A DNA stretch of 64,000 nucleotides from Nocardia sp. CY41. Lineage in GTDB: Bacteria > Actinomycetota > Actinomycetes > Mycobacteriales > Mycobacteriaceae. Below are positions 1 to 12,000 of this stretch, in pieces. Every line of letters starts with the position of its first letter. Position 1 is the first letter of the stretch. The notes below the pieces were generated by a model, which had not been told where the DNA came from, did no database searches, and saw only the letters and a program-made list of their open reading frames with translations. The stretch lies in contig NZ_VUOS01000014.1 in the NCBI RefSeq assembly GCF_009829325.1, positions 62,001-126,000 on the forward strand, given 5' to 3'. Both the position numbers and the translations under genes were made by a program.

Positions 1-3000
1 CTCCGCCAGCGAAGTACGTACCTGCGACGCAGGTGTATCAGGCGCGAACACCGCGGATGTGCGCCGGGGCGAATCGTTCGAATCGGCTGGGGAGTCCGGT
101 GGGCGGCTGCCGATGGTGCCGTCGGGGCGGTCTTGCGTGTTACCCGGACGATCGTGTGGTTGAACGAACGTGACGACCACAGCATCGGTATCCGGGTGGA
201 ACATGACACCGTCGGACTCGGATACCCACCTCGTCATCCGCTCGTGGAAGGCCCTGAACACCGGTGAAACCTGTTCGGGTTCGGCACCTGGGTCACCGTC
301 GCGGTACTGCACGATGATGTGTTCGCCCTCACGATATACGACTACGTCGACGTGTCCGGGCGCTCGGCGCAAGGGGCCGAATGTCAGTGGCACCCGCACC
401 TGATCAGGGCTTTGGGTGATCTTTCCGCTATCGGTCCGCACCCAGAAACGGGCATCGTACACGCCGAAGATCGCCTCGATGCTGTTCAGCAGGCCCCACT
501 TGCGCATAGTGAACAGATCCGGCAGGGAGGGCAATTCGCCCTGCCACAGCCGGCCGAGGGATTCATTGTTGAAACTGGTGTCGGTGAGGTCGAATCCTGC
601 CCGCATCAGCACATCGCGTAACTGGGTCGTGCACATCGGGTCGGACAGGCCGCCCAAAGCGTAGGGATGCAGTTGCCCAACCGGGCGGCCGTCCTCGTCG
701 GTGAAGACCACGCCCCAGGCGGCCGCCTCGTCCCCCATGGCAGCCAGCACGTGCATGATGTGGGCGTGTTCATTCTCACCGACCATCCGGCCCCACCGGT
801 CCATGACAAAGGAAATCCCTTGTTTCCCCGTCCGTAGCGGTTCGAATGACGTGCCTTGCAGCGTGAGGAACTGTCCGTCGTGCACACCGAGCACCCGGGG
901 ATGAAACTTCGCGCCGATGGCTTCCCGATAGTCGTCGTCGGTGAACGGTTCCTCGGACGTCACCGGATGCGAGGCATAGGCGGGCCGAATAAGTCTCGGC
1001 GTTTCCGAACCGTGGCGGGCCAAACCGGTGAGGTCATCGACGACCCGGGTCACTCTCTGCGGCAACAGTGGATTCTTCTCGAGCCCGAGAAGAGTGCTGG
1101 ACCGCATCTTGGATGCCGCCGCGTCGGCCGCGTAGGCAAGGGCTTCGTGAATATCGATGCGCAACTGAAAGAGCGACAAGCCCGCGTCGGCGGCGGGCCG
1201 GGACGATCCGAGACGGTCCACCGCTGCCGCGACCGCGTGGTCCACCTCGCGAAGCCGATCCACCGCCTGCGCGACATCTCGGGTTCGGGTGAGGAAATAC
1301 AGGGCCGCGCGGTAGGCATCCGGAATGTACTGCGTGGCGGCCGCGCCGAAGTCGCGGTCCGAGCCGGTGAGCGCGTGCGCGAATTCGGCTGCCTTCGCCG
1401 GCAGCGATCGCAGGGACCGGATCAGTTCCGAATCCCAGTCGCCTCCTCGGTGTCCGGTCAGGAAGGCATCGGCGCGTCGCGCCCAGTCCTCTGCGTCGGC
1501 CCCGGTTGCCTGGTCCCGCTCGGCGGCCGTCAGCAGCCGCTCCGGGAATCGGGTCAGCAGGTCGAACAGACCATCGGGATCATCGGTGAACGCCGATGGC
1601 GACGTCGCTGCCATCGGGAGCGCTCCGATGATGTGAAAGACGGCGGTCGCGGCGTCGGCTGTGGTCTGGGCGTCGGCGCTCGACGGTCTGGTGCTGCTGT
1701 CGGTGAGCCGCCGCCATCGTTCGGCCACCAAGGCGATCTGCGCTCGTGCCGTCCCGATGGCCACGTCGACCGCGGGCGGTCGGCCGCGATGCACGGCTGC
1801 CACATGAGCCGACGCTTCAGCCTGCTTTTCGGCGAGGAAACGATGTAGTTCACCATCCGACAGCTGACCCGTCCAGCCAGTGAGTTCCTGGTGCGTGGCA
1901 TGCGCCGGATCCGGCATCGAGCGCTCGTCCCGGACGGCTAAATCTTCTTCGAATGGCTGCCGACCGACCGGCTCCGGTACCGAATCCGGTGGGCGGCTGC
2001 CGATGTAGTCGTCGGGGCGGTCTTGCTCGGGAGCTGATCGTTCGAGGTGTTGTTCGAAGGTGTGAACTACCTGGGCAGTGTCGGGGTGCCATTCGGCACC
2101 GTCGGATTCGGCCACCCATCGGTTCATGCGCTGATGGAACTCGGCGAATACGGGGGCGACTCGATCGGGTTCGGGACCTGGGTCGGGGTCACGATATCGG
2201 ACCATCGTGCGGTCGCCCTGCCGGTATACGGCCACCTCGATATTGCCGGGTTCGTGGCGCAGAGGGCCGAGGATCAGCGGTACTCGCACCTCGTCGGCGC
2301 TGCGTGTTGTCCCGTCACGAACAGGCTTGATCCAGAAACCGTCGTCGTAGACGGCGAACATCGACTCGATGCTTCCTAGGACGCCGAGCGGCTCCATGGT
2401 GAACAGCGCCGACACCGGCGGTGCATCGCGGCGCCACAGTTTGCCCTGGCCTTCGTTGTCGAAGTTGGCGTCATCGAGACGGAGCCCCCCGCGCGTCAGC
2501 GCATCACGCAGTTGGGCGGTGCCCATGGGATCGAGAGCCTTTTCGAGCCGATAAGGCCGTACCGGACCGTCCAGCCGTCCGTCATCGTCGGTGAACAATG
2601 CGCCCCAGCCGGCCAGCCCTTCCCCCATAGCCGATATCAGGTGGAGTAGAGAATCGTGGGTGGCTGCGGCCAGCAAACGCCCCCACTGGTCCATCGCGAA
2701 GGAAACACCGTCTGACCCGGTTTGCAGCAGCTCCGACGACCGGCCGGTCCATCTGATGAAAGTTCCGTCCTGCACAGCGAAAGCCTCGGCTGCTAGAACG
2801 GGGGACGTTTCCTCGTCGTGGGCCCCGAGCACATCCTGGACCGCAATGGGGTGCGCGGTGTAGGTCGGTCGGATCGGTCTCGGTGTTTCGGAGCCGTGCC
2901 GGGCGAGAGCACGGAGGTCGAGCACGATTCGCTCGATCATCTGCGGGAGCTGTGGATTGTGGTCGAGGCCCTGCATGGCGCTGGATCGCATAGCGGGAGC

Positions 3001-6000
3001 GATCGCCCCGTCCGCGGACGCGATTGCCGCGTGGATGTCCATTCGCAGCTGAAGCAGCGACAGCCCTACGTCGGTGGCTGCCCGGGTCGACCCCAGGCGA
3101 TCTACCGCCGCCGCAACCGCGTGGTCCAGCCCGCGAAGCCGGGCGATCGCTTGGTCGGTGTCGTGGCTGCGGGTCATGTAGTACATCGCCGCCCGGTAGG
3201 CGTTCGGAATATATCGACCGGCGGCCTCGCCGAAGGTCCGGTCCGAGCCGGTGAGCGCCGTAGTGAATTCGGCTGCTTGCGCGGGCAGCACACGCAGTGA
3301 CTCGATCAACTCTTGATCCCAGCCGTTGTCGCGTCCCGCGACGAGGTATTCGTCGGCAATTCTTGCCCAGTTGGAGCCGTCGACGAAGCGCGTCGCACCT
3401 AGTTCGGCGGCTGCGCGCCTTCGCTCCGGGAATCGGGTCAGTACATCGAGATCGTGGATATAGGACGCCGACCGAGTGTCGGCCGAGTGCAGCGCTCCGA
3501 TTACCTCGAATACATTCGTGGCGGCATCGGCCGCCGCGAGCAACGATCCGGAACCACCGGCGGCGCTTCGGTGCAACTGTTCGACCACCAATGCGGTCTG
3601 TACTCGTGCCGCGGCGATGGCTGCTTCCAGCGCGGGCGATTGTCCGCGGCGCAGGTGTGCGATGTGCGCCGAAGCTTCGGTCTGGGCGCGGGTGAGGAAG
3701 GTTAGCAGACCGTGGTCGGACAGCTGGGTTGCCCAGTGGGCGAGTTCTTCTCCCGTGGCGTGGATCGAATCGGGTCCGGCGGGTTCGGCGCGCGGGGACG
3801 GATCGGCCACCGTAGCCTCCGGCACGCCGCTTGGACGACTGTCGCCGAGGGACCCGGACCCCGGAGTGCTCCTCGGCGGGGTGTAGGTGGGCAGCCCGGC
3901 ACGCTCGTCGACCGGTCCGATGAGATCGGCGGTGGGGTCCGCTCCGGCACGTCCCGGCTCCCCCGGAGCCACCGGCGCGTCATCCCCGGGCCTGCTGCCT
4001 ATGAATTCGCCCGGCCTGGTCCTGCCGTCGCCTGGCGCGGAATCGCCGCGTGACCCCGGTGGAATGGGCGGCTGATCCGGCTCCGCCCCCGCCGAAGTCC
4101 ACGGCGTCGGCCGGTTCTGCTCGCTTGCGGTGCGGACAGACGGTTGACGACGGGTGAACGCGCGGCGCAAGCGGGCGACCGTCTCGGCACGAACGTCTGC
4201 CGCGACATCGGCCGGCAACCCCAGCAGCTGAGTGGCGCGGGTAAAGGACATGCCCTCGACCAGATGCAGCATGACCAGCCGCTCCGCGGTGGCGGCATCG
4301 TCCATGTCGGCCAGTGCGGCGCGGACCTTCCGCACGAAGCCGGTGTCGGAGGACCGTACCGGCGCCGAATCGGCTACGACCGAGTGTCCCGACCTGTCGT
4401 CGCTGATCGGAGCGTCCAGCCGCAGAATGCGGTCGTCGAGATCGGGGAACCGGATCGCGAGGCGGTACCGCAATATCGCCCCACGGCAGCTGGCCCACGC
4501 GTGTGCAGCGAACGACGCAGACGGAACGTGATTGCCGATCGCGAGCAGCATCCCGATCCAAGCAACCTGTTCCACCTCGTCACGAACAGCCGGATCTTCG
4601 CGACGCGCGACCGCCTTCGGAATCCACGCGAACCTCTGGTTGATCTCGTCCTTGACCTCCCTTTCCGCGGGCGAACCCACCCGAGTCACGACATACCGTT
4701 GGAACAGTTCTTCTTCGTCTCGATAGCCGGACCGCTCGTATCGATCCGCATAGAATCGCTCGACGATCTCCAGCAACAATTCGCCGCCGACGCCCTGCGC
4801 TTGGCACAGTTGCCGCAATTTACTCAACCGCGGAAGATAGCGATCGTTCTCGATATCGGAAAGAGACCTGCGAGGCATCCCCACTCGCCGCGCGAGTTCG
4901 GTTGTCGTCATTCCTTCGTCGTAACGCAGCGCCGCAATCCATCGCCCCAGCGATTGGTGTGCAGCGGGATCGATGTCGGCGGTGATGTCCGGGTAGAAGT
5001 CCCGCACCGCCTGGATCAGCAGGCGACCCGAGACTCCCAGCCCCCGGCAGATTCGCCGGAACGTGCCGAACTGCGGCCGTCGATTCTCGGTCTCGACCTG
5101 TGCCAGGTATTTCGTGGACAACCCGGTCACGCGGGCGAGTTCGACGCGAGTCATGTCCCGGTCGTTACGCAGCGCGGTAATCCATCCGCCGAGGTCGTGT
5201 GCCGCCGGCTCGAGGTCGAGATCGATGTGCGGATAGAACTGCCGGGTTGCCGCCCGCAACAGTTCGTCGTCGATGCCCAATACCTCGCAGATCCGCCGGA
5301 AAACCGCGAACCTCGGCACATATTCTCCGGTCTCGATATGGCCGAGATGACCCCAGCCAGGCCCGATCGCTTCCGCGAGCTGCAGCCTGGTCATATCCCG
5401 GTCGTGACGCACAGCCACGATCCAACCGCCGGGGGACGCGGGATTGTGTGTGCGCGGGGATAGATCGAGTTCGAGCTCCGGATAAAAGTGGCGGGTGGCC
5501 GCGCCGAGGAGTGTCGGCACAACCTCCAGGGCCCGGCAGATCCGGCGGAAGATGATCGAGTTCGGAGTGTATTCTCCGCCCTCGATCCCGGCGATGTAGC
5601 CCGCCGACGTGCCCGCGGTTCGTGCCAACTCGGCCTGGGTCATATTGCGGCTGTGCCGCAGCGCCATGATCCACGTACCGGTTGAGGCCGAATCGTGCGC
5701 CGCCGGATCGAGGTCGAGCACGAACTCCGGATAGAAGCTGCGCGCAGCCGCCGCCAGCGCCTGCTCTCCTACGTCCAATGCTCGAGCAATTCGGAAGAAG
5801 AGGTTCGCTGGCGGGCGATCCCCGTTCTCGACCTCCCAGATCCGCGTCGGCGTCACTCCGACCGCGCGTGCGAGATCCGCCTTTGTCATTCCGCGGATGT
5901 TGCGATGCGCGGCGACCCAGCCGCCCAGCGAATCATGCGCGGCGACATCGGTTTCGAGATCGATATCCGGATAGAACCGCCGAGCGGCCGCGACCAGCGC

Positions 6001-9000
6001 CTCGCCCTCGACTCCCAGCGCGCGGCAGACCTGCTGAAAAGTGCCGAGCGTCGTCCGTCGTCCCTTCTCGATATTGGAGAGTGCGGCATTGGTCAGGCCC
6101 GCGGCCTGCGCCACGTCCTTCTGCTTCATCCCCTGTTCGAGCCGCAACGCCTTCAGCCACGCGCCACGCGAGGCGTCCAACGGATCGGGCTGCTCACCGG
6201 GACGGCTGCCGATGAGGCCGGGCGGACTGTCCCCTTCGACCGTCACCCGCCGCGCGTCCGCGCGACTCGCAGCGTCCGATTCACCGGCCCGTTCTCGCGG
6301 TCTGCTGCCGATGAATCCGTGGTCGCCCGTGTCGGGCAGACTCGCGACGACGGCCAAGGGGCCGGGCGAAAGCCGCAGCACAGTACCGCGCCGGTCGATG
6401 GCCAGTACTTCGCGCAGGTTCGGGATAAGGTGCCGACGCAACGCCAGACTCAATTCGACCGGGTCCGCGGCGGAGTCGGTCAGGTTCACCACGATCCGAT
6501 CGGCCTGGCGTTTCACATACACCTTGCGGCGGATCTCGAAGCAGATATTGCTGACTTTGCCGGTAGTCGGCGAGTAGCAGTCGAAGATCCGTCCCTCTAT
6601 ACGGAAGTCGGGCAGCCGCGCACCGGATTCGACAGGGTGCTGCTCGACCCGGAAGCCGGCCCGAGCGAGGACAACCGCCGCCTCGTTCTGCCGCTGCAAG
6701 CCCCGCTGTGCGTGCCGGAGACCGGGCGGCACAGGACCGGGACCGAGCACCGGGACGGCGGCGTCCGGTCCGAATGGCACCGCGTCGGAATCGGGATCAC
6801 GAGACGGCCGGGTGAGGCCGGCGTCGCCCGCCTCCTCGAAAAGTCCTTCGGCGGCCAGCCGTATCCCGCGCCGGATCTCCGGATCGGCGGGCAGGGCGAC
6901 CTTCGATCCGCCCTCGGCGGGCTGCCACGACCGGCCCGCCAGGTCCTCGTGCGACACCACGTCGGTCCGGACGCCGGGCCAACCCACTGATACCCGGAAC
7001 CGCCCCCGCCCCAGCACCGAGCGCTGTCCGTCCTCCTGTGCCCAACCTTCCGCCGCGCACCGCCGGTACAGCCATTCCGGAACCGACAGTTCGACGACAT
7101 CCGGGTCACCCGGCACGTCCGAACCCCATACGCGCGCCGCCGCCGCACGTCCCACCACGACACCGTGCTCGGCCAGCAGCCGACCGAGCTCACCGGCATC
7201 GATCGGACCGTCCGATCCCGGTGTACCCGCCTCCGCCGTTCTCCGTTCGGCGCCACCTTCCGAATCGAACGATGGCCGGCGGCCGATGAGACCGTCCGGG
7301 CCGCGCGGCCGGGCACGCTGTTCGGCATCGCCACCACTCGACTGCCCCGCCACCTTCGCAGGAGGCTGCTCTTCGGGCACTGTAGCTCGGCCGGCAGGTG
7401 GCGCGGTCTCCGGCGGGTGCCGGTCGGCGACGATCAGCCGTTCGATGGCGAAATCCAATGTCGAGTAGTAGCCGTGCCGCGTTGTGCCGTGCCGATCGAG
7501 GGTCTCGAGTTGTCTCCCGTGCTCGGTGGACAAAGGGACGACGAGTCGATCCGAGTACTTCCCGTCCTCGGCCATCCGCCGCTTGATCTCCTCCTGGGCC
7601 TGCCGGATCAACCTTTGGGTGCGGTCGTACTCCCCACGGCTGGCGCGAGTTTCGGGGTCCGCCGCGATGCGTTCCGGTAGCTCGATGACGTGCCGGTCGA
7701 TCCACGCTTCGTCGTATCCAGCGCGGCGAAAAGCGTCGCGGATCGGCTCGGCAACCGGTCGCCAGTGTCGTTCCCCGGTGTCGGGATCGATGATCAGACG
7801 TTGCTCCCGGGAGACCTGCAGGTCGCTGTAACAAGGAATGATGTAGGCGTCGTCGAGGGGGTAGGCGTATCTGGGACTCCCGTTCAATGGACGGAACGTG
7901 GCGTCGCTGGCCAGATGAGCCTCGTCCGATGCGGTCGTCTTGGCTTCGTTGCGTAACGGCGTCGTCTCCGTGATCGCGCCGAGCGGCATGACGACGATCG
8001 CGCCGAGCGCGTCGGGCAATACAGTGCCACTGAGTGTGCGGCGGAGTCCGGCGTATCCGACATACATGTTGAAGTTTTCCGTGCCCTGCCAGTCCCCGGG
8101 CTTGATGAAATGCACCCCGACGGAATGGGCGGCCGTGGTGTTGACGACGTCGTCGTGTGCGCCGGACCGGATCATGCCCGTTGTCGCGATGGCGCGAATA
8201 TTCGGGGTGAAGTGCAGATACAGTGTGTCGGCCGGATCCACGAAGGTGCTGAAATCGGATCGGCGCTCCACCGACTCGTCCACTACTCGGGTGGACAGAT
8301 CGGGGGTGGTCTCGGGAGCGCGCACCATCGTGCGCACGCGGGCTATGGCGTCCTCCAAAGCCCTGACGTTCCTCGCATCGTGATCCCGGAACACGAATCC
8401 GCGTATCGACGATTCGGCGAATATGCTTACCGCGGACTTTTCGACAGTCCTCAGTGCGTCATCGACGACCATGGTGATGTGCCGGGGCGCGGCCATGGCG
8501 GCTACCGCTTCGACTGCATCTTCTCTGCTACGCAGCCCTCGGGTGATCTCCGACAGCAACGGTGCCAGCTCATTTTCCGGGATATCATGCCAGTCGACGC
8601 TTATCTGCCGACGCGCCGCCGATATTTCGGACCGCATCGCATCTATGCCGTCGAGCAAAGCCCGGACCGTCCTGCGCGAACCGCGGTCATAAAGCACCTC
8701 TGCCGCGCGGTCGAGCCGGCCCTGGATTCCGCGCTGCAAACGCCGTATCGCGTCATCGGCTCGGAAGAACTCCGCTCGAGGCGAATCCAGTTCCGCAAGC
8801 CGAACCCGAGCCGCCGTGCGTAACTCCTGGGCATAGCGATCTCGCCCCCCGGGAAGCGACGCGATGATTTTATTGCGCTTGACCGGGACCATCTCGGCAA
8901 GCACCCGAATATCTCGCTCGTCGAGACGCGGGCGCGCAGTGATCTCACGCAGGGTCGCGATCATCTGATCACGCTGTCCCTCTGCGGTTTCGGCGTATGC

Positions 9001-12000
9001 GGCCAACTGCCGGCCCAAGAATGCACTCAGCTCATCGCGGACACCCATCAGCGACACCATGTCCACCGTTCCCGGTTCACCGACCAGTGGCGCGAGCGCG
9101 TGCTCCACTTCGCGCACCTGGTCGGTGATCCGGTGGACTGCCTGATCGCGTTCGGTCAGTGCATCCGACAGTGCGACGGCAAGCTCCTCGGTGAGCAGAA
9201 GCTGCTGGGGAACGACAACAGGCCCTGTCATCTGCTCAGCGGGGAGATCCCCCGCAGGAAGGAACGACATCGCATCGGATGATCGGCCGCCGATCGAGCC
9301 CTCATCTGCGATGTGTGGTTCGCCATCACCGTCCTCGCCGGAGTGGCCGATGGAGTCCGCTCCCGTGCCGCGACTTCCCGGCTCGTCGTGCGGCCTCGCC
9401 CGGCCGGTGCGGACGTTCGATGGCGCCGTATCCGGTTGGCTCGTATCGGCCCGGACGGAGTTCCCCGGTAACGAACCGTCGCCGACCGGGCGATGACCGG
9501 CGAGTGCGAACTGGTTCCGCCGCAGCGGTGGGGCACGGCTCGACCAGAGCGATGGTGGAGGGAGTCCTGGGTCCTGGGAGGCGACGGCAGAACGCCGTGT
9601 GGCGGAAAGGCGGTCGAGGGGTTCGCCCTTGTGGTCGAATTCGATGGCGAAAACGCGGCGATCGGCCTCCGTCAGTCGGTCGATGAACGCTTGCTGCTCA
9701 CGCCGCCACTGCTGGAACGGGACTGCCTTTTTCAGCAGCGCGGGCCGGGCCGCCAGATCCGCCGCGGTGATCGGAGCCTGTCCGGGGGCGGCCGCGATGT
9801 CCAGGACGACCAGGTTCGGGGCCTCCGCCCGGTCACTGGCGTTGACCAGCAGCACCAAGTGACTTTCGACTTCCCCCTTGTTCATCCACTTGTAGACCAG
9901 CGCCTGGCTACCCCAGGGCCGCCCTTCCAACGATTCGGCAGCCTCGTCCAGCGACCGGAATGCCCGGAAGGCGCCGCCGAAGGCCCGCTCCGTGGCTTCG
10001 GCGTCGTGGCCCCGCAGTGGCATGTCGTCCGGGAGGTGGTAGGCGTGCTCGTTGTCCGGGTACAGCACCCGCATCATCGTCACGCCGTTGTTGACGCAGC
10101 TCTTCGGGCTGCGCTGGTGAATGGCGACGGCGAGGTCGAGCAAGGCGGTGACGGCCAGATAGGTGGAAGCGGTGAGAACGAGGAGTTCGGTGGCCGGGTC
10201 GTCGGCGATCTCGGTGCGGGCGAGCAGGCGGGCGACCGCGTCGGCGAGCACATCGCGGGCGGTGGCGGCGTTCACCTCGGTGACGGGAACCTCCAGCAGG
10301 ACCGCCAGCTCTGCGCGGGCCGTGTCGACTGCGGCGCCGACCTGGCGCACGCCCTCCGCGCCAGCGACCTGGGCGGATTCCCACCCTAGTTCGGCGGCCA
10401 GCCGGTTGCGCTGCGGCGTCAGTCGATTCAGTGCTTGCTCGTCGGTGAGGGCGTCCGCCCGCAGCACCGCCGCGGGCGGGGCGTGGTCGAGGTGCTGGTT
10501 CAGCGCTTCCACGGCGGCTGAGGAGACGCCTGCTCTTTCCAGCAGTCGGCTCAACGGGTCGTCGGCATCGTCGTTGTCGAACACAGCCGCGGCCGCCTGG
10601 ACCGATGCTGGGATCCCGAGCCACCCGGCCAGCCGCGCGAACCGGTCCCCCCGCAGGTGCGGTTGGACGGCGTCAGGCCCGGCGTGCAAAGCCTCCATCG
10701 CGGTACGGTCGATATCAGCTCCGGCGTGGCCGGTGTCCGACCTGCTCTGGCGAGTGTCTGCCCCGGCCTGGCCGGTATCCGCCGAAGTATGCACGGTGCC
10801 CGACTCGGTGTGGAGGGGGCCCGGAGCGACAGTGGTCTGGAACGAGGGGGCAGCGGGAGCGACTGCGGTCGGGGGCGCGTGGGCCTGATTGGCGCGGCGC
10901 ATCGCACGCTCCAGATACATGCGGTCGGCCGCGTCGTTCTGCAGGGTGGATGTCAGGCTGCGCATCTCCCGCTCGGCCGCGGCGACATCGGCCGCGGTGG
11001 CCGCAACCTTCGTCCGCGCCGCCTGCACGGCCTCACCTGGTCGGGCCGCATCCGTACTGCCCGTCCGACGGACGGCTTCGGTGTATTCCGCGGTGGCTTC
11101 GGCGTGCTCGGCCAGTGCGGTCCGATAGTGGGTGACCGCGACGCGCGCACCGTGCTGCTGCGCGTCGCTGTAGAGGCGGTCGGACGCGGCGACGTTGAAA
11201 CAGAAGCTGCCGTTGCGGCCGTTGCGCCCAGCCCGCGCCGACCACTGATGATCCTCGTCCGGGTTCGTCGGCGAACGCCCCAGCATGTGCGCGTGCACCC
11301 CGCCCAACCGGTCGACCTCGTCGCTGATCGATACGTCGAAGCCCCGGCCGAGCATTCCCGTGCCGACGGTCACCGCGCCCCGGACACCGGCGGTGTCCTT
11401 GACCGACAGCAAGTGTTCCTCCGCGGCATTGTTGTCGCGGTGCTCGGCGAACCACCGGGCGTCGATCGCCGTGTGTTCCACGTCCGCCTTGGTCAGCATC
11501 AGCGAGAATTTCCGCGCCAGATCGTTGAACGGGCAGATCACCAGCACCGGCCGTCCCTCGGCCTGCAACTGCTGTACCCGGCTCACCGCGTCCCGCAATT
11601 TCTCCGGCTCGGTGAGGAATATCCGATCCTGCTCCCCCGCCAGTTTCGACCGCCCGAAGTCCTCCACCTTGGCCAGACCACCCTCGACCGGGAAGTTCTC
11701 CTTGATCTCGGCCGCGGTCCGTTCCAGCGTGCCCGACATCAGATGCAGATGTTCGTATCCGCCGAGGACGTCCTCCACGGTGACCTGTTTCGATCCCGTC
11801 CCATCGGAATACACCGGGGCGCCGAACATCGCTTCGACCATTTTGTGACGGCCTCCGAACCACCGGCTCTCGGTGCCGATCTTCGGATCGCTTCGCGGCT
11901 TCCCGTACTCGTCGAGAATCTGGATCTTCTTCTCGGCATCCCGCCCGAAGATCTGAAAGTCCCGATTCAGTTTCAACCGGCCCGCTCTGACGTCCAAGAA

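Noticed and set aside
4741..6165. Several separate small XRE regulator genes
   Set aside because: All HTH units are in one frame without stops and no start signals lie between them.
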